NCBI GenBank assembly: GCA_012295275.1
Contig: CM022673.1
Coordinates: 9,835,788-9,899,787, forward strand
Origin: Chrysomallon squamiferum
Taxonomy: Eukaryota > Mollusca > Gastropoda > Neomphalida > Peltospiridae
DNA length: 64,000 nt
Direction: 5' to 3'
Within the stretch, counting starts at the first letter, position 1. Each line of letters opens with the position of its first letter. Under the pieces are notes generated by a model. That model was given only the letters and a program-made list of their open reading frames with translations. It ran no database searches and was not told the origin of the DNA. The position numbers and the translations under genes were made by a program. This document shows, one piece after another, positions 34,846 to 61,000 of the stretch.

Positions 34846-35015
34846 GCTTTGGGTGGAACGGGAAATAGCTATCAAACCTGAAGCCTTTTGTGATTCAGCC
34901 CTACAGTCGTAATGACAGTTAATCTGTGTGTCCTTGAAATCAATATAGAATGTTAATTTTCGAAAAATACTTAAGAGATCTCTTATTTCCTAAATATAAC
35001 TGAAGTAGTTATATA

Positions 35016-35729
35016 CAGTATACCCTCGCCTGTTCGCGGTTCCCCATTCGCGGCCCCGCATATTCGCGGGTTAGGCTCTTAACCCTATGGCATCGTATGC
35101 TGGTATACCAGGCGAGCGTCATAACGTCATAAAAACAAATGCTCGGTAAACCGCACAAACAATATCAAATTTTTTCAATTATTATTCCAATACAGTACGT
35201 ATTTTTTTTATAAATGCATACACTGTATGTACAGTGCATATTTTTTGTGACCGTGTATTAATAATGTTTTTAATTGCATATTATTACTGAATTGTATTAT
35301 TATTACCTGAACTGTGCGTACTGTATTTATCTGTCTGTTTGCCTTTAAATTTGTTCCACTTCCTGTCAATTGTTGTACGCATACAAAATGACTTTACGGT
35401 ACAGTAATACAGTATGGGTAACTATGCTATGCGGTGTTACTGTCCTCCTGTACTTACGTTTCTTTCTGATTAAAATATTGTTTCAGTACAAAATTAAAAT
35501 GTGTTTACATTATCATTACTACATTAGTGAAATACATAACTGCATGCAATATTACTACATTATTACTGTATTAATGAGTAAGAGTGTCTTTAGAAAGTGT
35601 TTGGGAAGCATTTAGTACCGTATATAATCTCATAATAGACGTTTTAAAACTGCATCCAATATTCGCGGTTTTTCGCTATTCGCGGGGGGGGTAAAGAACG
35701 TAACCCCCGCGAATAGCGAGGGAATACTG
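35016..35729. mobile_element. Non-autonomous pogo/Tigger-like DNA transposon
   Basis: The left end CAGTATACCCTCGCCTGTTCGCGG and the right end (reverse complement CAGTATTCCCTCGCTATTCGCGGGG) form terminal inverted repeats flanked by TA dinucleotides (35014-35015 and 35730-35731). The CAGTA start, TA target site and short ends are typical of Tc1/mariner-superfamily elements of the pogo/Tigger branch. The 714-base interior holds no transposase frame, so it is a deleted or MITE-like derivative. Confidence 0.8.
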
Positions 35730-37152
35730 TATATACACACATACTCACAGGTAGTGTGTATATATAGATATTTAACAGTTATATATAGAAATTACAAGTA
35801 CAAATAATGTACACAGATTAGTATTTTTAGACTATGATAGACAAATTTAAGTACTGTGTCAACTATACTTAAACTTCTACCATAAATTTCAAGGTTAGTA
35901 ATTCAATTATTTAAAATAAAATTCTTGTTGCCTTTTACAACATTTCAGCATTTGGCTAAACATAATTTTAATGAAAAAATAAATTCAATGGGTTAGTTTT
36001 CTTGATTAGCAACAAGAGATTGTTTTAACACACCTTCACATAGACAGGAAAAAGTGTATTGCAGTTTACGAATAACCAAATGTAATGCAGCAGATGAGAC
36101 GGTAAAAACTCGTATGGGAAAGTCTCATCTCGCGACCTTTGACCTAAAATCCCGCGTTGTCAAGGCACTGAAAATCTGGAATGTTATAAAGGAAAAGCTG
36201 CCGATGTAACTTAGAGCTCGACTGTATTTTTTTATTCATCAGTAATTTTAATTTCATTATTAAAACGATTTATTAAAGATACTGTAAGAAAGCATATTAC
36301 CATTCATCAGTGCATTTTTGCTTGTTCATTTTGAACAGACAGTGAAGATTATACCATGTTTAATACACCAAACGTAGAGCACTGTCCGGAACGTGAAATA
36401 ATTCGTTGGATGTATTGACTCAAAACTGATACAGCAGCCACTATCTACGCAGACAAACACTTTATATTAAACTGCACTAAATATAAAATATTTATTCTAA
36501 ATGTGATGTTTTTAATTTATAGTTAACGAAAATAACTTCCAACGAAAAAAGGTAATAATAAATTATCCATTTATTATAGACAATAACAACAACAACAAAA
36601 ACCAAACAGAAACGCTCGTAAAATAATTCTTTTTATTGCATTGTCATACAAAGTAGGTTAAAAATATATTTACAGTAGTATAAAAGATTAATGCATAGAT
36701 ATATCAAACCGATTACAAATGTATCATTAAAATATACATAATTGTGATTTTAAAAAAGAATTATAATAATAAAATCAATTTGTATAAAAAGTATTTTCCT
36801 AATCTCTAGACAAATATATTTTAACAAAAATATTAGTGTGAAAAAAATTGAATGTATGATTACACATTAGCTCAGTCTTTCGTGATCGTTTTTGAAAACG
36901 ATCGAAAAATCTATCAAGTTATTTCCCTTTAATTGTGATTTCGCGTAGATTTGTGCTTGCAAAGAGACGAACCAAACAATAATGTATGTTGTTTTTAAAC
37001 CAGCGATTACTAACATTAACAGGATGAATATCACATGCATACATTTTAGAAATTTACTTTCATTTACCCTGTTTCGTAATTTCTACCCGAAATTTGGCAT
37101 TATGTTCTGTTTTCAAATCATTCGGAATATTATATAAATATAACATAAATAT

Positions 37153-37172
37153 TATCGTCTTCATTATTATTG

Positions 37173-37226
<54 letters not shown>
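37153..37226. repeat. TTA trinucleotide array
   Basis: Nearly perfect (TTA)n. Confidence 0.95.
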
Positions 37227-37227
<1 letters not shown>

Positions 37228-37973
37228 CATTATAAAAAATATTTTAACTTTGTCAGTTATACAAAATAAAACTGTTTCCTGAATTCTTTTTAATATAATT
37301 ATTTTACAGAAACAAAAAGTGATTTTTTAAAAGAGAGAAAAAAAATGTATTCGATTTTAAGAGATTTAGAAGAAGCGTTTGATCAACTGATGAATTCTTT
37401 TCTAAATGTTAAACCACGTGCGTGATCCGATAGTGAAATATGTGTTTAAAAATGATGTAAATGATTTGAACTGATGACGTTGTTTCGATTTGGGATCGTT
37501 GTTTTTAGCTTTCATAGAAGACACTGTCCTATGCAACATATATCTCGTCACTTATATATATATATAAATCGCACCAAACAATCTAATATATTTTTGATGA
37601 CGTCAGTTGGGTTGGTCGTGTGTTTGTTTTGGTGGGGTTTAACTAAAACATTCAAATATTAATTAATAAGTAGAATATAACTTGTGTTTATCTTTTCTGT
37701 TAATGAACTGTAGCAACCTATGTCACTAGCATGCAATCAAGAGCTTTCTTGAAAACCAGTTCTATTAATACTAAAAGATGTCTTATCAAATATTTGATAG
37801 TTTAACTGTTATCAATTAAAAGGTTTTTTTTTATTTTAAATTATACATTAACCAATTCTTTCCAGTATTTCTTCACAGTGTAGGTGATATGTAAAGATAA
37901 ACTTATTTGCATTGTATACGACACATGAAATGTACAAAAATGAGATGATTATCATTGCCTCTATTCCGCCCCT

Positions 37974-42118
<4,145 letters not shown>

Positions 42119-43080
42119 CGTGTCCCCTCGATAGAAAAATACCTGAACACAGGTGAAAACGATACTATTAACGAGAAAGCTAACAGAGGATAGCGAATAT
42201 AACCGATAATAAATAACTGACTTAGGTCTAATGGTCATCTGTGTTATTTTTAACACAGCTCTGCGTTAAAAGACAAAAACTATTCAGTTAGTTGAAGAAT
42301 AGATATAAAAGCAAAGCAGTTAAATCAAATTCGTTAAATACGATTTGTTGAGTAGATAATATTATAAAGTTCTGTCTTCCGGTAAAATCTGTCATGCGAA
42401 GCCGTGTCCGACATTCATCATAAGTGACTGTTTAAGGAAATAAAAGTGTCAGGGAAAAAAGTAAAAGATGAATAGAAAAAAAACAGAATTGTCTGATGAC
42501 TTAATAATAATAATAATAATTATAATAATAATAATAATAATAATAATAAATTATAATAACAGTAATTATAATAAATAATAAATAAATAATAAATATCAAT
42601 TATAAACAAAAAGGTTATTGTTTTGAAACTGCAGAACGCACGTACGAATGTACATTTTCAGCTCGCAAACAAAACTAATTTAACATTTGATATAAAAGTA
42701 TTTATTACAATACATCATTGTAAGAAAAACGTACTTGTGATGCTGTTTTATAAAGTTTATAAACTATGTACATTGTTTTTTTGGGGGCACAATAAAATGA
42801 AATAAAACGATGAATAATAAGAAAAATGTACGAAGCTGTGTCTCTAGATTTTACAAAATTTGAAGTCTCTTCTTTTATAGCACTGAGACATTCTACCTAC
42901 TAGAACATGAGAGTCCATAAAATACGCACGCATACAAAACTGATATCAGTTTTTTTTTAAATTTCCCTGTTACAAAGATATTTTCCGTGAATACTTGGAC
43001 TGCAGACCCTTTATACCTATAATTAAAAAAATAGATGACATAAAATCTTAATATTTCGTAATTTTTAAAGTGATCTTCCG

Positions 43081-43133
<53 letters not shown>

Positions 43134-44754
43134 CTCTCTCTCTCTCTAATTCATTCTTAATTATAAAATCCTTAATTCTTTTTTTCAATCATAATTTCTG
43201 AAAGAATTGGTTTGATTACGTTTAACTGCAGTTAAAATTTGTATTTTAAATTGTAATTTTTGATATTTCACCTTTTTCTTCTGTATGCATGCGCAGTTTA
43301 AGGTTGCCCCAAGTCTAAACAAAAATTAGCATCAACAGAGACAAGCTTTAGCTCAGTACATGGATCAATATGATAAACGCGAACATGGAAACGAATGATA
43401 TAACAAATACGAAAAGCAACAAAAAAATCTTAATGTAACTTTGTTACAGACGTATTATTAATATAAGCTAAACATGCTTTGAAAAACAACTCAAAATGTC
43501 AAAGCTTATGCTTTAGAAAATAAAATGATAAAACTGTGTAAACAAAATCAATTAAATTTTCACTGAAGTCAGGATTCTGACATTAACTTAAATCGGTTAA
43601 ACAATCAAGTTTTGGTCATTATTGTAATATAATAGTTACAATATTGTTTTTGGTAAACAGTTGATGTGTTTTTGAACATCGAGTCTACATCATGGTTATT
43701 AATACGAAAAATAATAGACTGGCCAGTACAATGAATTTGGATTCATCATTTCATAATACTTTCTCCTGGTCATTATTTCAAAATGGTTTCTTAATAAGAA
43801 AGTATTTACATGATTTAACATTTTATTAAATATGTTTCATACTATTATGTACCCCAGAATTGAAAGTCACTTCCCGCTATTGTTTCTGTATATTCTATTT
43901 TAGCTGTATTAGTGATAGTAATATTAGTACCATTGTGTTTCTGAAAATCAGCAGCTGGAAGACATCGAACTGGACGGATCTATGATTTTACTTTGTTTGT
44001 TCATACCTAAGCAAATATTCTTTTAAATGTTTTTATATTCTTTTAAAAGGAGTTATAAATTTGTATTTAACAATACAGAAATGTTGTTAAAATTTGGGAC
44101 ACGACTGGTCAGATTTTCTTTTTGTTAATTCTTTATTATGTTTTACCCCTAAGGCCTTTAAACCAAAACAGTGTTTACAAATAAAAGTGCATCGAATTAA
44201 TACAGTTAATTATATTAATTGTGTATCCACAGAAGTATCTTTCACATAAGTAAAACATCCATGAGATCTACAGAACTTCGATTTGACGAATTAAACCGAT
44301 ATTTGTAATTCATGTTATGTTTTCCTTTCCTTGTTTCTTTCATCTCTTTACGTTTTCCTTTCCTTGTTTCGAAACAGCTCTTACTTAGTACGTATATATA
44401 TATATATATGAAGACACATCAACGATGTAAATATTATTCCTTCCAATTTAATTATTATCAGATTCAGATAATTTTTAATAACCACAGATCCATCATTCGC
44501 AGCTCTTGTGCTGGTTTTTTTTTTTTTTTTTTTTTTTTCTTAGAGGTAGTTTAACTAATTCCTAATTCATCTGCTGAACCAGTTCTTTATTTATTACCGC
44601 TTTAATTTGATCAGCGATCAGCATCTATGAAATCCGAGGTGTTTTCCAGTATGATCCGTCACTGAATACAGAAACAACACAAACTTGCTGTTGTCATGAT
44701 TTTGATTTATAAAAAAATATAGATGTTCACGGTTAAGAGCGGTCGTTCTTGAAG
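42119..44754. other. Intergenic DNA between the two LU genes
   Basis: Presumably includes the LU gene promoter (just above 42118) and the 3' end of the CCP-LU gene (minus-strand AATAAA at 44586-44591). Contains AAT repeats (42505-42600) and an AC tract with CT end (43084-43146). No gene was recognised. Confidence 0.7.
43084..43146. repeat. AC then CT dinucleotide tract
   Basis: (AC)n of about 46 bases running directly into (TC)n. Confidence 0.95.
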
Positions 44755-56399
<11,645 letters not shown>

Positions 56400-57007
56400 C
56401 CCTTGTGGCAACAAATACATGACTGCATAGAGTATTTATTAAATTTAATCTGTTAACCACTTTTTATCTAGTAACGCTTGTGTTAGGCAAACGGCCATAC
56501 GACAGCAGGGGGTCACGTGACCTCACAATCAATGCGATGCAGAATTTGCTCATTCGTGTGTGACCGCGATTTGTGTCGCTCAAAATACGAGGTCGCTATA
56601 TTCAATATGAATATTTATTACACGACTGTTAACGTGATTAAACTGGTTTAGGGTGAAATGAATATTAACATAGATCTCACACTTGGTTTAGTATTAGTAA
56701 AAAAGTATTTCCTGTTCAACAGAATTTAAATCTGGCGGTTTTGCGGTGAGAATAAAAATCAGAATACGTTAGTAATTTAGTGTTGAGATGATAGACTATA
56801 ATCATAGGCACAGAATTAACAACTATAAACTGAAATTTAGTAATAATTATTTTTTCTTTCTGTTTGTCTTAACTTATTTTTTCTTCTTTATTTATTTATT
56901 TATTTATTTATTAATTTATTTATTATTGTTGTTGTTGTGGTAATTTTTTTTAAAGTGAGAATGATTCATACCTATTTTTGGTAAAAACATGGTTTGGATA
57001 AAATACC

Positions 57008-57047
<40 letters not shown>

Positions 57048-57157
57048 TGTTTAGCAATTCGGAAAGCGTTGCTACGCATGCGTGATCATAACTAAATCAT
57101 TAATAATGAACAGCTGTTCACGTCTCTGGGTATTTGTGAAAAGCTGTATTAATTAAA

Positions 57158-57212
57158 TACATACATACATACATACATACATACATACATACATACATAC
57201 ATACATACATAC
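57158..57212. repeat. ACAT tetranucleotide array
   Basis: Perfect (ACAT)n of about 55 bases. Confidence 0.95.
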
Positions 57213-57407
57213 ACATATACACACACACATATATATGCATACAGACGCACATACATACATATAAAGTTTTTGTAATATTCTTGAAGTCTTAGAAAATAGT
57301 TATATTTTCAAAAATTATTCTAACTTCTAAAACCTGTCTATTCTTTTTATTTTTGTATTTACTTAGTTATTTATTAATCATCAATGCTATTATTGTCATT
57401 GTTGTTG

Positions 57408-57410
<3 letters not shown>

Positions 57411-57472
<62 letters not shown>
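57411..57472. repeat. TTA trinucleotide array
   Basis: Perfect (TTA)n of about 60 bases. Confidence 0.95.
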
Positions 57473-57906
57473 GCAGCTGTAGTTACGATTGCTGCAAACT
57501 GTTCATTATTATTTTATGGGTATTTCAAAGAACCTATATTACTTTAAATTTCACTTTTATTTTTCTTAAAGCAGAACAATGACCTTGATATTAAATGCTG
57601 TTTGATGGATAACATGTTCAGAATTGCATGTTTAAACCTAATTTGTATATGAAGGAATACACTCAAATCAAATTAACTAGGAGGCTTGCCCGGAATTGGA
57701 GGATTTTACCACAGAAAAGGAAAAAAAAATAAAAAAGAAAGAAAACGGATGTCGTCTGCATTTTACAGCGGTGACAGGCACGGTCATCCTTGTTTTGTTA
57801 TGAACGTTGGTATGTAGGCGTTGGCAGTCAAATTCGAAATGAGTTCACAGATTGACAGCAATTTTGCCTTGTTGTGTATGAAGGCATTAGTACTGTACAT
57901 ATTAAG

Positions 57907-58050
57907 ATGAACGAACAAGAAGAAAAAAAGGTGCAAGATGATGTTAAAAATGGCTCGGCAGAGAAAAATGTCAAAAGAGCCAACAGTAAACCGACTAGTA
58001 CTACTAACAGCCGGATGTCGGCGAATGTTGGCGATGAACATACGGATAAG
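57907..58050 (+). CDS. TMEM117: TMEM117 exon 1
   Basis: Forty-eight codons, charged and polar (begins MNEQEEKK), ending phase 0 at GTATGG. The frame continues exactly into exon 2, which is the main support for this exon. Confidence 0.7.
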
Positions 58051-61000
58051 GTATGGTATACCGTATACGCATTTAAATTATAAATGGTGGTCCAAAAGTA
58101 GCTGGACACCACTCTAACCCTAACCCTAACCCTAACCCTAACCCACATACTGTCCACCTACTTTTGGACCACCCTGTATTTATTACTCAGACTTTTTGTT
58201 GAGTTTGCTTCTTAATCAAATTAATTAACTCAAAGCTATGGTGTATTAATATTATATGTTATATCCTGTACCACAGATTCCTTATAAACATGTAAACAAA
58301 AGTGTTAATTGTCAAAGTAGTGTACTACATTAAACAGAAAAAGAAACTATATAAAAATACATCATTGTATAATTATGAAAATTTTAACTTAAAATGAAGG
58401 GTATGTATGATCAACAAAATTGTAAATTCAAATGATGGGTTTTTAATTCTGAAGTAAAATGAAAGGTATTTTCTAATATTTTGTTTTCAAACATTCCTAT
58501 AATTTTTTTAATGTTTTTTTTTTTTTTTTTTTTGTGTGTGTCTTTTTTCAACTATTATTATAGCAGTAATATGTAAGTGATTAAATACACAATCATAAAT
58601 AGGTGCAGAAGGCATTTTAATAAAAATAATGAATTTCTCTTTACAGAACAAAGAAGAACACATAGATGAAAATAATTTAAATAACCATAAATATAAACCA
58701 AAACCAATCTCTGAAGATTCAAAAACTATTGAAGATAAATTTAATGACCAGAATCAACCAATCAATCAAAATGCATCTAATTCACTTGAAGAATATGCTA
58801 TAGTTGCACCAAAAGCAGAATTTGAAAATGTGGACTTAGATTCCCAAGAATTTGATAAAAATTCTGAACTGAATCCTGATGGTCAGGCAACACATGAAGA
58901 CAGTTTTGATGATGCAGATATACCCAATGTTGAAATTGAAAACATCAGCAAGAAAGATGAACCAGATGCTGCAAGTGTTTTTTCTTTGTTTATGGAAAAA
59001 GATTTTCGTTATTACTTTCAGCACCCTTATTTTCGCTTAGTTTTGGCTTACTTTGTGACTTTTTGCAATTTTCTTATTTATGCTGAAGATCCAGTTGCAC
59101 ATAGCATTAAAGAAAGCACAATCCCAGTTATTGGGAATGATTTTGCATTTATATTTACACGGTATCCACAAAATGCATGGAGTTTACTCAAAGTGGTTTT
59201 CTGGCTTGCTGGAATTCTATCTGGAATGGTTATAGGCAAAGTTTTTGTCCACACTCTTCTCTTTAGTAAGTATTACATATTTTATTATTTTGTTTTGGTT
59301 AATACAGAGAATACATATTCATTTACTTTTGAAAAAGTCTTACTATAAAACTAATCAAAATAATCATTGGTAATTTGGACTTGACACAATTTTATTCAGT
59401 TAATGTTTATAAAATAGAAAATTAATAAATAAAAATGTGGAAATAAAAATTTACTTGAAGTAAAATTTCAGTTTTAGAATAGGTGATACATTTTATTGTT
59501 TTAATATAATTCTCTAAAATAAAAACAAAAATTGTAAATTGAAAATTTTTAAAATACAAAAACATTAAAATGTAAAAGAAAGAAAAAAAATGCATTTCTG
59601 AACATTTAATGACACCACCATATTATCAAAAAATGTAACAACATTAAGTATAATAATTTATATCGTGCTAACTATTAATAAATGTAAAATTTAATTTTCC
59701 TGCATTTCTCTTCAAATGTCAGTATTTTAAAATGAAAATGCGCATTGTTTTTGGAATGTTGGAAATATATCTAGGTGGAATTGCTGCATGCATTGCAAAG
59801 ATTCTAGGTCAAGCTGCTTATTACATACTTGTCAACAAGATGTTGTCACATTTTAGCACTAGCAACATTTATTGTTATGTCTTCTTGATATTTTACTTTA
59901 TAAACATATTTGAAAATTTCTTCTTTATACACTATATTAAATGAAAGCATGATTAATAGTATTATAATTCTGTGCATGTATTTGTTAGGTCTATTTGTTA
60001 ACTAAATTTTAGTTTAATGGTTTATGTGCGTGCACAAAGAATCGATAAACTGGTAAAGAGTTTTCTTGATTAGTTGCATTCAGGATTTAATCATCAGTCA
60101 ATTCTGTAGATATTTACTGTTAATGAACTTTGGTATCTTCACAAATGTAGTGTGCAGGAGATATATATGTGTATTATTTTCTACCATTGCTTTATTTTTT
60201 ATGTATTATTAAAGATAGTTAATTCAAAATATTTTCATATAAAAATATAAAATGTTTTCTAATAATACAATACATAATTATAATATATTCTAAGTTGATA
60301 TCATTACATGCATGTTCTTCAATCTTGTTCAGTGGTATGTAATAAAAAGGACTTGAACTATAAATAGTATAATTCTTAAACAGTTAAAATAATTTACAAA
60401 TTTGAAAGTACTAAATGATTTAAATAATGCAGTTATTATAATATTGTCATAATTGTGTGTAATAAAAGAAAATTTTGTTCCTGTTCACCTTTCATTCTTT
60501 TCCCTTTCTTCTGTCTTTAATTTATTAGTTTTACATTTAGCTAATTAGAAATAAATATATTTTAAAATTTTTAATTTCTAACAATATTAATAAATGAAAA
60601 AGACATTTTAAAAATGTTTAAAAACAGTACTGAAAATATGGATCAGATTTATTAATAGAGAATAAATAAATATAATAAATGGATAGTGAATGATAAATTT
60701 AAATTCAGAATACTAAAATAAGGGATGGGTTTAAAAATATTCAGTATATATATATGCGCATGTAAAAGTATTCATTTTGAAAAAGTGCATATAAAATGGT
60801 AATGAAAATCTATCATCTAAACAAAGATATTAATTTTATTTCTTTCTAGACAAGGTTTGGCGACTGAAAATGTTTCAGGGAGACAAAGGCTCCTGGGTGA
60901 TCATATTTCTCTCTGTAGTGCTGACAGTTTTCATTTTTTCTCATCTCTACAATGCTTTTCTCCTTATTGGTGGTGATTCTACAGTCGAGTACAAAATTTC

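Larger units (their letters stand above)
30154..37973. other. Intergenic DNA between proton channel and LU gene
   Basis: Begins with the likely proton channel 3' UTR and ends with the downstream flank of the LU gene (minus-strand AATAAA at 37830-37835). Between them lie TTA and TTTA arrays (31540-31620, 32090-32150 and 32465-32530), a degenerate minisatellite (32815-33420), GTA/CTA arrays (33570-33790), poly-T (34107-34140), a SINE (34558-34845), a pogo/Tigger-like element (35016-35729) and a TTA array (37153-37226). No gene was recognised. Confidence 0.6.
56400..57906. promoter_or_regulatory. Divergent promoter interval between CCP-LU gene and TMEM117
   Basis: The two genes start on opposite strands about 1.5 kb apart. 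A perfect 12-base palindrome containing a CACGTG E-box (GGTCACGTGACC, 56511-56522) lies 112 bases upstream of the CCP-LU start codon. The interval also holds TTTA (56888-56925 and 57009-57049), ACAT (57158-57212) and TTA (57411-57472) arrays. Transcription starts are not resolved. Confidence 0.5.

Noticed and set aside
35370-35615. 81-codon open frame inside the pogo/Tigger-like element
   Set aside because: No transposase motif; an AT-rich spurious frame.
59732-59944. Open frame in TMEM117 intron 2 with a hydrophobic segment
   Set aside because: Flanking exons are contiguous in the human protein and join in phase without it.
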